From contig CANUEZ040000108.1 of NCBI GenBank assembly GCA_948099385.1, positions 816,001 to 880,000 of the forward strand: a stretch of DNA of 64,000 nucleotides, written 5' to 3'. The position numbers and the translations under genes were made by a program. This DNA comes from Fasciola hepatica. Taxonomy: Eukaryota; Platyhelminthes; Trematoda; Plagiorchiida; Fasciolidae. Each line of letters begins with the position of its first letter. Positions within the stretch are counted from its first letter, which is position 1. Of the stretch, positions 1 to 9,359 are shown piece after piece. Below the pieces are notes generated by a model. It saw only the letters and a list, made by a program, of their open reading frames with translations. It did not search any database and had not been told where the DNA came from.

Positions 1-41
1 TGTTCGATTTGAACAGTCACGTGCTCAGACGGCCAGTCTCG

Positions 42-149
42 CACACACACACACACACACGCACATGGTGGTCAGTAGACCAAATAAACCTCAGATACAA
101 GGACACGTGCTTGCCACTACACACACACACACATACGCATACACACACA
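42..149. repeat. interrupted (CA)n microsatellite
   Basis: Two pure CA runs (about 42-60 and 118-149) are separated by about 55 bases of non-repetitive sequence. Long open frames on both strands here encode alternating Thr-His or Cys-Val and are artefacts of the repeat. Confidence 0.95.
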
Positions 150-1392
150 GCGTTTATGTCAGGCGTGTATCGATCGTCCCTGTTTGACCTGAGATGAATG
201 TACGCCAGCGCATACATGAAACTCGCTTGGTTATATTAATGACCTGTTCATGCCCTACGGTCCATCTGGTTACCAATAAACGGATTACAAATATTACGTA
301 CTGTACGACTTATTTCAAACAGAACATTCGACGTCGCGGTGACACATTACAGCCATGAACCCGAATAAACACAAAACACGTATACCTGATTCTTTTTAGA
401 CGGAGCTTTCTTTAAAACCCACTACGGACGGCTAGTATGCTTGAATATTATCCTTCACAGATTACGTTGAACTGCTTGCTCAGTTCCACTCTAATGTGCA
501 ATTGGCTGAAGGCGGGGAAACAAAACTGCTTCGAAATTGCATTAGAAAACATGAGGCTAGAATCGTCGATATTCTGGAAGTCGTCAAGAAGACTAACGTT
601 AGGGATGCTTTTTCAGATCTAGACAAAACTTGGGAAATTCGAATCAACGCATTTGTTATTTGTTAGAGGCTTTCTCTGAATAAACAGTCGACTTAGTTGT
701 GCATCCCGTATATGATTACGGCACAGTACCGGCCTGATGCGTTAAGGATATTTTCTGCATACGGCAGCTGATCTCTGGCCTTTCTGATCACCGTATTCCG
801 GAGCGATTGCCGACACAGGATAGTAGTAAGCTTACCTGAGAGGCTGCTCGCAGCCTTTCTTTTTGCGAAAGCGGGCGTTAAGGAATGCAACAAGGTTTTC
901 TTACTCATTCTGCGGATAGATCACTCCTACAACCTTCGTTAAGTTTGTCAAAACTAACTACTGTTGTTGTAAAGTGCCATCCATATGGTGGCGTCAGCCA
1001 CTTTGCAAATTACAAGAACTATCCAGTCATTAATGTTCTTGCATCTAAATGTCAGCAAGCGGAACGGAAACACGCATGCATGTAGGAACGTGCATTCAGG
1101 AGCAGCATTCCTTAAGCCCAGACACATGCATGAAAGGCCGAGTTGCATGCAGGTGGGAAGCGCAAGCCCATCGTACGGTCACATCAGTCCACGCAAGGCC
1201 GTTCAACACGATATGACCTGATTGGTCAGCGCAGTTCGGGATGAACCATACCTTCGGCTCCATATGTGTGTACGATTGCAGGCGGGCACCCAGTGGTGGG
1301 GGAGGGGGAAATTCGGATCATTTGTCCGCGAGACTGTCTGTCTGAGCACGTCACTGTTCGAACCCAACAAACATCACCTCCCTCCTCCTGAG
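150..1392. other. no recognisable gene
   Basis: All frames are broken and I saw no transposon protein motif, tRNA or convincing exon. The short open frames here lack splice signals or coding character. Confidence 0.5.
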
Positions 1393-1603
1393 GAAGCAGC
1401 GGCATAGCGTACAACGGGATAAGCTATCTGATTTGATCGGCGAAGTCCAACGCCTGACGAAGGATACACATCTGACCGAGAAGGACTGTAGACGGCAACT
1501 CACTTGTTCGCGATCTACGTTGGCTTGTCACCTGAACAGACGCACCCGAGGTCGATATAATGTCAGAAGACAGTCGAATTTCTCCGTTAATAGTACGTAT
1601 TAG
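1393..1603 (+). CDS. possible 3'-terminal exon, unknown protein
   Basis: Not recognised. A pyrimidine-rich tract (CACCTCCCTCCTCCTGAG) acts as a plausible acceptor, followed by 69 open codons to TAG at 1601. Two AATAAA signals lie just downstream (1648-1653 and 1655-1660), the spacing expected for a polyadenylated last exon. The peptide is hydrophilic and basic. It has a heptad-like stretch (KLSDLIGEVQRL) followed by an Arg/Cys-containing tail ending NSTY. Entry is in phase 2, so an upstream exon must lie outside the window or be missed. Alternatively this is a chance open frame; the support is the acceptor, frame and poly(A) sites lining up. Confidence 0.35.
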
Positions 1604-1798
1604 TGTTTCTCTCATGGCAAAATAGTTACATGAGTGACGTATGGCGCAATAAACAATAAAAAAAACTGGTAAAAGGAGCGAAACCTACATTCGAGGTGAA
1701 CTACCAACGGTCTTAAGCAGAAAACACCGTCTGTTGGTGGTCCAGGCGTAAAAATGACCAGATTCAAGATGACCGACCAGTCAGAGCAAAGACCAGAA

Positions 1799-2118
1799 GA
1801 ATTGTTTAATATGATTCATCATGCAGTTTGAACGCTCAACTCACCATTGAAAACTATGGAAGCACTGTACAGCTGTTTCATCCTTGTTGGGAATCATCAG
1901 CAGTGCACATCCACCGAGTACCCATGGGGACTCGAACTCGAGGTGGACGACTGGGAATCGAACACCTTAACCACAAGGCTATCCGAGCTTGCTCTCAACG
2001 GTTTGTTGAACATCTACACTGCATGATATAGCACCTTTCCGTCACTGGCTTTGAACGGTAACAACCCGCTTCCCGCACAACGATCGACTCTTATGATGGA
2101 TGACTTCTCTGTAGGGGC
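1799..2118 (-). mobile_element. tRNA-derived SINE, family A, minus copy
   Basis: Reverse complement of the element at 2222-2546, lying head to head with it. It shares the pol III box region, the body and the outer tail ending in a motif like TATTATACAAATCT. Compared with its partner it carries a small insertion near 2085-2103. A third copy of the tail motif sits at 2131-2168. Translated frames of this element recur at 2.3, 30.5, 56 and 63.2 kb, showing a dispersed family and not a gene. Confidence 0.75.
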
Positions 2119-2221
2119 ATGATCAATCATATCATACAAATCTAATCTCCCACTACTCAATTGCATATAGTAACCAAGTTCCGTAGGTTGTTCATAACGG
2201 AATGCCTTCGTTGTACTTGGA

Positions 2222-2546
2222 CCCCTACAGAGAAGTCGATTGCTGTGCGGGAAGCGAGTTGTTACCGTCCAAAGCCAGTGACGGAAGGGTGCTGTATCGT
2301 GTAGTGTAGATGTTCAACAAACCGTTGAGAGCAAGCTCGGATAGCCTTGCGGTTAAGGTGTTCGACTCCCAGTCGTGCACCTCGAGTTCGAGTCCCCGTG
2401 GGTACTCGGTGGATGTGCACTGCTGATGATTCCCAACAAGGATGAAACAGCTGTACAGTGCTTCCATAGTTTCCAATGGTTAGTTGAGCTTTCAAGCTGA
2501 ATGATGAGTCATATTATACAAATCTAATCTACTACTCAACTGCATC
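2222..2546 (+). mobile_element. tRNA-derived SINE, family A, plus copy
   Basis: Contains a tRNA-like internal promoter. An A-box-like stretch is at 2342-2357 (TAGCCTTGCGGTTAAGG) and a B box at 2384-2395 (GAGTTCGAGTCC). Other copies, more diverged, are at 30421-30730 (minus), 55945-56125 (plus) and 63146-63312 (minus, partial). The tail (2511-2546) repeats the sequence at 2131-2168. Confidence 0.8.
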
Positions 2547-2655
2547 AAAAGAATTGATCGTTAAAAATGAGGACACGTATTCCAGTTGTAGAGTCTGACT
2601 ACTGAAATAGTAATCGGTAGCAGAACATGGGAGATAGAATAACACGAAGAGAGTG

Positions 2656-3880
2656 TTACAAAACTGCAAGATGACGGCGCCGTGCAATGTTAGGCGGAAA
2701 AGTGCCCAGTCCCTTGGCATTCAGTTTTGAACCCTCTTGCAACCGATATGTAGACGGCTTCATAATGCGCATAAAACTATCCACGTTGACTGTCTGATCT
2801 GGCCGGTATATTCCTCTTCGTTTCAGTTCCTCTACGTTGTCACTCGTTTTCCTCAAACACACTGCTTCGTGTGAAGGCGAATAGATCAACCTAGCATCAG
2901 TTCAGCCGGTGTTTTCTCTACAGAGTGCATAGGGCGCAGTTCTTTGAGTTAATAATGCCGTCAGAAGCGCGTCTTCCGATTGTTCTCCATCATGCTCAAT
3001 TCCTTGTATTGAATATTTGAGCGTCCTGTTTAGTCTGTCAGCGGGATCGTCGGACATGGTCATAGAATCCTGTATACCGTTCTCGATCACAAATAGGCAA
3101 AATTCAACACTTCTGAACAGGAGACCATTATGTGCGATGACGTCTTCGGGGATTCCAAATCGGAAGAGGGAATATGCAAGAAATTTGATGACAAATGACC
3201 TATTTTAATTCCTCGCAGAGGGGCGTCTTCAGACGCTTGTCATAGGAGCAGGCAATAATAGTTGAATTCTTCTGGTTTGATGGTTCCTGGACGAATGACG
3301 TTCGAATGTCTATCGCACTGATAAACCACGGTCTTATAAGATATTCGATAAGTATCACTAGCACGTGTATAGGTTTGGCACTTTCGTCAGATTGTTGGCA
3401 CGTGTAACATTGGTGGACCGATGTTTCCGCGCTAGAGCTTAAGCAAGGCCACCGTAGCACTCTCGTATAGCAGCTTCAATCTTGCCAACTCTTGAATGAT
3501 CCTCACATCCAGAAGTAATTACCTTCGATCTCTGACTTTCTGGCACAGCAAAAAGTTTGCCTCTCACTGCATGGTCATTCGCTAGCTAAAGTTCATCCCG
3601 CACCGCGTAGAATACTCTCAGTTCGTCAAGCGCTGAATCTTTATCCGGTCTTACATCTGAAACAGAAGCCCGTATCTGATTAAGACCAGGGTCCTTTTTG
3701 GTATGTTCCTGTAGTAATTGCAGAGTTATCGCCCGTTGATTGCCATTTGAAAGAGCGGCTAGCACGGTTATTTCATCCAAATCTTCATTTCCCCCAATAT
3801 TCGGTAGTGTAGGACGAAAAAAGACATTAGCAACCTGTTTTTTCTTCCCCGAAACGCATTCAGCTTCAAATGTCTGCAGT
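2656..3880 (-). pseudogene. Ty3/Gypsy-type integrase remnant
   Basis: The minus-strand frames read, in transposon order, an H2C2 zinc-binding region (near 3400-3560, ending CYTCQQSDE), an integrase core with the RFGIP..V..NG block (near 3110-3160), the ADRLNRTLK block (near 3030) and the T-P-A-E-L-M-L-G block (near 2890-2910). The frame changes several times and there are internal stops: one at about 3585 before the zinc region and a shift at about 2890. In functional elements this enzyme joins the cDNA to host DNA; this copy cannot make it. The order continues upstream into the RNase H remnant at 3889-4205. Gypsy fits better than BEL because of the NG and LNRTLK blocks. Confidence 0.8.
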
Positions 3881-3888
3881 ATCAGCGA

Positions 3889-4205
3889 TTAAATCGCAGT
3901 GGCATCTGTCCTTTTTTCATCTACCAAGTAAAGTAGTGAGAGATGAATGGTCCACGTGGGAAATAAATAACCGACCGAACAAGAACAAATGTCACTTCTC
4001 TCAGGCCCAAACCCATGCGAACGATTCTTTCTTGCCTGTCGATTAATTGTGTTCGTTGGCGGATAAGGTCCGCGATGCATATGCGGCTGCTTTCTCCCCA
4101 TTATTATGTATCTGTGATAAGAAAGCGCCCGACCTGACATTCGGCGCTTCCGTTGAAACAAATGTAGGCCACTTTTCTTCAAATATAGCAACGGTTGGAA
4201 TACTA
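3889..4205 (-). pseudogene. Ty3/Gypsy-type RNase H remnant
   Basis: On the minus strand, one frame reads GAFLSQ, then AAAYASRTLSANE, then KESFAWVWA, then FGR...VDHSSLTTLL. This is the usual run of conserved blocks in the RNase H domain of Gypsy pol. Stops and a frame change interrupt it. No reverse transcriptase is visible upstream (above 4205 on this strand), so the element is truncated there. It belongs with the integrase remnant at 2656-3880. Confidence 0.75.
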
Positions 4206-4550
4206 GTTATCATGTCACAGATAAATTGATGGGCTCATTCTCGTTCAAGTCCCTATTCAAATTTTTCATCCAGTCTAGGGCGTATAAACTAAGCAATCAG
4301 TTTGCCACCCCTAATGGGTTATGGACCTCACGCCTCGTCCCGCTGCCTTGAGAGCTAAGCTGAGGGTAGCTGAAGGCTCTGGTTTTGTACCCCTAAGAAA
4401 ACCACCTGCTTTGCCTTGGGCAACCTGGCACTATTGCGCCCACAGACAAATGGAATCTGACTCCATGTACCGCTTCTTGCCCCGTTGTGGTTTGTTTTAT
4501 TTGGCACACAGCCTGAAATCGGGCAGGCTTTATTAAGTGTGTATGTATAT

Positions 4551-4552
<2 letters not shown>

Positions 4553-4612
<60 letters not shown>

Positions 4613-4613
4613 T
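4553..4613. repeat. (TA)n microsatellite
   Basis: About 60 bases of almost pure alternating TA with one break (TAAT) near the middle, so it can fold as a cruciform. Confidence 0.95.
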
Positions 4614-4621
4614 TCAGAGAG

Positions 4622-4760
4622 ATGGTTGGTAAAGTCTGTCGGTTTTTGTGCATCAGTGTCTCCGTAGTATTGTTCGAGTATAGCGGGAACACCTTATCAC
4701 CAATGCCGAGGTCAAGCGTAGGGCGTTGGCAACCAGCGGCCAATCCCGAAACAAGTGCTG
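4622..4760 (+). repeat. dispersed repeat, unnamed
   Basis: Clearly related to about 21530-21640 and, inverted, to about 32785-32835. Shared blocks include a TGTCNGTTTTT run and a GTCTNCGTAG.ATTG run followed by GGGAACACC. Probably a piece of a larger repeat whose class I could not set. Confidence 0.6.
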
Positions 4761-5203
4761 AAACTAAATTTGATAAGTTTTGTGGAATTTTTTACGCATT
4801 CCTACCGATAGATTTGCCCGTTATATGCTGTTCTCGGAGGTGGGTAGGGGTTGTAAGGTAGGTCTGAGTGGTGAGTCCATGACATGACAGAAGGTATGTA
4901 AACCTTGACCAATGGACTTGACCAAGTAGAACGTGTTAGACTTTTGCATCGGGGTCCACGAGATCCGCCTCTCAGGTAGTTAGAGAAATAAAACGACATG
5001 GTGTTGGGGAATTTCTTTCCCCCACAAATCGATATCAAGGAATTCAGATCCACGGTCAATTTTCACCTACCTTGCTTTATTTAGGACATATCCGATATCA
5101 GCTGCGAAGTTAAATGGCGCGCGGTTGTGCCTTATACAGAACTGTGCACTTCACCTCCGCCGGAGCATGCTGTGTTGTTTTTATCTTCAAGACCACACAA
5201 AAC
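4761..5203. other. no recognisable gene
   Basis: No exon, tRNA or transposase motif seen. A short minus-strand open frame lacks any recognisable domain. Confidence 0.4.
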
Positions 5204-5400
5204 TGTATATAGGCAGCAAAGTAGCAATGTACAGTCGCCTTTGGTCCAGCATCAAATAAACGACTGAGCCGAAGGTCTTATCTTTTGTGTTCTTCTTTGC
5301 GTGTGCGGACTATCCTGGGATCGATTTACCGGTCGTAGCGCGAGAATTGGGGAATGGCGTGCTAACAATCGAACGGTTTTCGGTCGGGGTTCGTAACACA
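5204..5400 (+). promoter_or_regulatory. LTR-like promoter and poly(A) segment
   Basis: A TATA-like TGTATATAGGC (5204-5214) is followed 40 bases on by AATAAA (5255-5260), and the block closes near 5400 with GGTTCGTAACA, a typical LTR end. The spacing resembles the R-U5 part of an LTR. No matching 5' end or target duplication was found, so this is tentative. Confidence 0.3.
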
Positions 5401-5589
5401 AGGCTAATTGTCACAGTAAATGACAGTTGAAATCGACCTCTGTCTTTGTCTTCGTGATTCCCGCTGCTTACTTTGTTTTCGGATCTTCTGCCCTCAAATG
5501 GACGAGGCTGTGAGGTAGTCTACAAAACCAGAGCAAAGCAGTGCGAAGTAGATGGCTGAATAAGCTGAATTGTACTTCGGCCGCGTTCT

Positions 5590-5705
5590 GCTCTCGTTTT
5601 TTCAATTTCCTGTTGAGTCTTCCACTGATAGGTTGCAACCAAAGCCACCGCACCCAGGGCATCGGTAATGGTTGTTTGAACTAAACTATGGTGTTCGGCT
5701 TGAAC
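5590..5705 (+). repeat. LINE 3'-tail-like dispersed repeat
   Basis: Shares a block of the form GCAACCAAAGCCACCGCACC...GCAT...AATGGTT with 14735-14790 and 22370-22425. The recurring tail next to LINE C-terminal fragments at the other two sites suggests a LINE 3' UTR. Confidence 0.55.
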
Positions 5706-6387
5706 GAATGCGGCATTCAGTTGACTAAAGCCTACGGTGTTACTCGTTGGATAACCTGAATACCGAATATCAGAGTTGAATCGTATTCAAACTAATTAAA
5801 AGATAAACACTCAACTTTCTCAATTTTTTCTTTTCAAAATAGTGAAGGGTCATGTGGCTGTGCTGTACGCATGTGCTTCTTTTGTCTGCTGTAGGAATTC
5901 ATCAATATGTGAGCTGTTTCCTCACGCGAAATAACTGGTTCCAGGTTCGGATACGTTATCGGAGTTAGTCACTTACGCGTAGAAATTCACCGGTAAAAGG
6001 CACGGAAATGTCAGTGGTTTGCATCTCCGTAATTCCAGAGTAGCATTGATGCTTGAGAAAAAGTGGCATTTCTACTATCCCACAAAGTATACTTTCCCCT
6101 ATCGCTGTTGTGGTATGTGACACTTGTTTTATAATTAAAATCCAGATGGTACTACTAGTACCAGTTTGACAACAACTACCTACAGCGTGATCGTAATCGT
6201 GGTCAGGAGCCTTGCTTTTCCTACACATGAACCCTGTTCACAAAGACCGTGTACTTCATTGCCATCGCAGCTGTTACCTTTTCTTGTCCATGTTTACTGA
6301 CTGAAAGCATACACACGAGGCGAACGAAAGCTTGCTGATGTGGCTTGTTAGTTTATTTATTTTATTCTTTCCTGCCCTAAATCCCAG
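5706..6387. other. no recognisable gene
   Basis: Presumably intron or intergenic DNA upstream of the exon at 6388. I found no exon with a matching phase. Confidence 0.4.
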
Positions 6388-7337
6388 ACGAAGTCGTTCC
6401 CGAGATCATCGTGAAGGTGGAGGACGTCCGCGTAACGAAGAAGGAAATTATTCCCCAGGTACATTTACTTGTTTCCTCGCCTGGTTTAAACATGAATACA
6501 ATCACTGATACCGTGAACCATTGGTACAGAATCCTGCGACTCGATAGCCAACTCATGCTTTTCCAGTGCATACCGATTTGCTAGTTGCATTTAAGACTTC
6601 GTGGATAAACTTGAATGGGATAGTCTCTGATGAGGCCGAGCAATTCCGCGTTGCATTTGTGGGTGTGATGCTGGTTCTGCGTACTGAATCATTTGCTGTC
6701 GCTGGCCTCTGATTCTGGTGTGACGTGTGACGTGTGACGTGTATGTGTGTGTGCAGCGTTGACTGTATGATGAACCGTTATCAGATCAGATTGTGTCTAC
6801 CCGGATTGATGGACGTTAACGGCTATTGACTTAGTCGTTTACAAACGCTTCCAGGAATTGCAAACTCCAACTAGAGTATTTTCCGTAGTTTAAGAGCCGA
6901 ACACCGTAGATTAAGAGCCTTGCATCGTAGTTTAAGAGCATTGTATGACCGTTAAACAGGGACGCAAGGCTCTTAAACTCTGGCATAAAGCTCTGAAGCT
7001 GTGGCGCATAGCTCTTAAACTTAATCGCAAGACTGGTAAACTACGGAAAATACTGCAGAAAGACTAAAACGGATCGAACGACTCGTAACTCAGCCGTTGG
7101 TACTCTGAACTTTAACGTATTCCTACTGTTTGTAGGACTTTGGTAGGTATTTGAAACCGTGTTGATTTTGCTTATGATGAAATTGGAATTAATCATTAGC
7201 AAGGAAAATTACTACACCGAATTTCCTCCTCGTCTGATTTCTTAGGTTGTTTTATTTTGTTCTTTCAGATCATAAACGATCAAGGGACAAGGACCGCGAC
7301 CGTGGACGACGATATCAGCATTCTTAAAAACTCCGGG
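6388..7337 (+). CDS. two small exons of an unknown gene
   Basis: Exon 6388-6458 follows a strong acceptor (TTCCTGCCCTAAATCCCAG) and ends CCCCAG|GTACAT. It enters with two bases of a split codon and encodes 23 residues beginning EVVPEIIVKV. Exon 7269-7337 follows TTTTGTTCTTTCAG, ends GGG|GTATTT and encodes exactly 23 residues beginning IINDQGTRTATV. The junction is phase 0 and the next exon must also start in phase 0. Candidates are 30073 (good acceptor and donor) or 7677 (acceptor GTTTTTGCTTCAG, open to a stop at about 7798). The peptide is acidic and hydrophilic with no known motif. The intron between the two exons carries the 21-bp hairpin element. The upstream start is outside the window or unseen. 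Confidence 0.5.
6717..6754. repeat. short (TGTGACG)n / (TG)n tract
   Basis: About three units of TGTGACG run into a short TG repeat. Confidence 0.8.
6875..7054. mobile_element. foldback element built from 21-bp units
   Basis: Terminal inverted repeats AGTATTTTC (6875-6883) and GAAAATACT (7046-7054) enclose three direct 21-bp units (6884-6904, 6905-6925, 6926-6946; consensus like CGTAGTTTAAGAGCCTTGCAT). A 15-base spacer follows, then four units in inverted orientation (6962-6982, 6983-7003, 7004-7024, 7025-7045). The whole thing can fold into a long imperfect hairpin. It has no coding capacity and lies in the intron between exons 6388-6458 and 7269-7337. No clear target duplication. Best guess is a MITE-like or foldback element, or an expanded intronic hairpin. 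Confidence 0.75.
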
Positions 7338-8615
7338 GTATTTTTTCTTTTTCAACTGTCATCTGTACAAATTGTATGAAAACTGTATAATCCAACCACT
7401 TTCTGATCTTTGTTCTGGTATGGTGAATGAGTCGCGTCTTAGCTCCACTGGCAACTTCCATCACAGTAACACGTACTTCTTTGTTTCCTGCTTGTTAGCA
7501 TGGGTGGTGATAGATAAGAGTCTGTCATGTCCGAAAGGCTGTTTGCAAATCGACTGCCACAGACAGCGATAAAATGCAAACGAGCTTAGAAGTGAAGGAG
7601 GGGTAATCCCATACTCGAGACCAAATGCGGTGTGCTAATGCTCTAACCATATTTGAAATGCTGTTTTTGCTTCAGACAGATGTCCGCGTGATGAGAAGCC
7701 GTTTGTGTATTGCTTCCTCAGTGGTCCGCGTTCAAGTTAGTTTGAAGTTCAAGTTTATGGGAATAGTAATACGAAGCCTCACTGTTATCTTCGATTAGGA
7801 TCTGGATTCACCGTTCTTCGCGGAATCGCGATGTTTTGTTGTTCCGATCACAGCTGTTTGCCATTGCCATAATGAGGACATATCACGTGATGCAAAGCAT
7901 GCTGAAATTTCCATTGCGAATTTTGTTCCAGTGGTAAATGCGAGGAAAAATGATGTACCTTCTATGTATTAGCCGAATTTTCCAAAAAATGTTTCAGCAT
8001 TGAATTGCATAGAAATGCTAACGCAGACGAGGTTTACATCTTGTAATTCTCAGCTCAGATAAGGCTGTTGGTCATCATGGATTGTTCTATTCAGTGTTTA
8101 AACATCTTCGTTGTCAATGCTCATGTTTCATCTGAATACTGAGGCCAAAAGATGGTGAAATTCAAGATCGCCGTCCTCGGCTTCAATTTTGCACTGTTTT
8201 TCGATGGGTCAATCCAGCGTGAGACGAATAATTATCAATTTGTGCATCGTCGTACTTCCCAGAGAAACCATCATCGAGTGTCCGATAGCTGCTGATTCTA
8301 CCGAGTGTTGTGGGACACGTTGTGTTAGAAGAAATTAAGACCCCTTCAGTTGAGCTGAATTGAAGTGTCGCAAGGTTGGTTTTCGTTCACGCCTTGTCTT
8401 CAACTATACTTGCGTATGGTGCTTTCTCGAGCACTGTTTCATGAAGTGAAAAGTGAGTTTCAGCTGCAGTGCTGACATCATTTTGTTAAACGCGCTCTTA
8501 AACAAGTACGATTTGCTTAAGGGACGGCAAACGTTGTCAAAAACTACCTTGTATACTGTTTGTATCAAGCGAACGCGATGGCCTAATGAGCCTGAGATTT
8601 GATCTCAGTTAGACT
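7338..8615. other. intronic or intergenic, one weak exon candidate
   Basis: The only coding-like piece is 7677-7797 (plus): a reasonable acceptor followed by about 40 open codons starting TDVRVMRSR and ending at TAG, with no poly(A) signal nearby. The rest shows nothing. Confidence 0.35.
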
Positions 8616-9173
8616 TCATTTTGGATATGTCTGAGTTCTGCCACTCGGACGGCGATGGCCATAATCAGCCGAAGAATTTCTGTCGCCGCGTGCTAATTGT
8701 TTCGTGGTTTTCGAACTAAACTGAATGCGAGACAAAGTGGTACTCATGTGACCTGGTTTCAGAGCATTTTGGACTTTATGTAACGCAGTTTCGACAGAAC
8801 CGTTAGGCACGATTCTGGACTGCCTAAAAGGTTCAGCTTCATACAATCTTATAAAACTTTCGAGCAAGTAGACAGAAGCTTTTCGAGTTTTGCAGTGTTG
8901 CGACCGGTGGTTAGGGCCCACTCCTATGCTGTAGACACCAGCTGAGCTGCAGTGAAGTAGATCTAAACAAACACCGAGCAGTGTTGTGGTACTGACTTGT
9001 TTTCCCCATTTTTGTAGTGGGGTGCGTGTTGTGTTGAAAAATGGACGAATTTGGGACGCGTTTTGTTGGTCATGGTAACTAATAAGTACTGTGACCAGTT
9101 TACTCATTACTGTTTTGTGTTCGAATCGCCTTGGTAAGCTTGTGACTGTGCTGCGGATCACGTGGTCTTCCAA
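8616..9173 (-). CDS. possible minus-strand terminal exon, unknown
   Basis: 185 open codons on the minus strand begin immediately after a textbook acceptor (TACTGTTTTTTTTCAG, just above 9173) and end at TGA. Entry is phase 0 at a TTG (Leu) codon, so this is an internal or last exon and not a start. The peptide is basic, with a C-terminal half rich in Ser, Arg and Thr, and has no domain I know. It lies under 200 bases from, and antisense to, the first exon of the membrane-protein gene at 9360. A frame this long can occur by chance in 64 kb; the acceptor placement is what favours it. No AATAAA was found downstream on the minus strand. Confidence 0.4.
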   Translation of the reverse strand: MEDHVIRSTVTSLPRRFEHKTVMSKLVTVLISYHDQQNASQIRPFFNTTRTPLQKWGKQVSTTTLLGVCLDLLHCSSAGVYSIGVGPNHRSQHCKTRKASVYLLESFIRLYEAEPFRQSRIVPNGSVETALHKVQNALKPGHMSTTLSRIQFSSKTTKQLARGDRNSSADYGHRRPSGRTQTYPK

Positions 9174-9359
9174 CTGAAAAAAAACAGTAATTCAAACACG
9201 CGCGAAATTGAAGAACGAGGGTGATCGGCTTCTCTGTCACGCGATGTGAGACCTTGATATGACCCAGTGGATATCGATCATTTCGGTTGAACCTACGAAA
9301 GTGACTTTGATATACATTCCGTAGCAAGAGACACACTTCGCTCTTACTTCAGTGAAACG

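Noticed and set aside
17..217. Val-Cys-rich minus-strand ORF
   Set aside because: Translation of the CA microsatellite.
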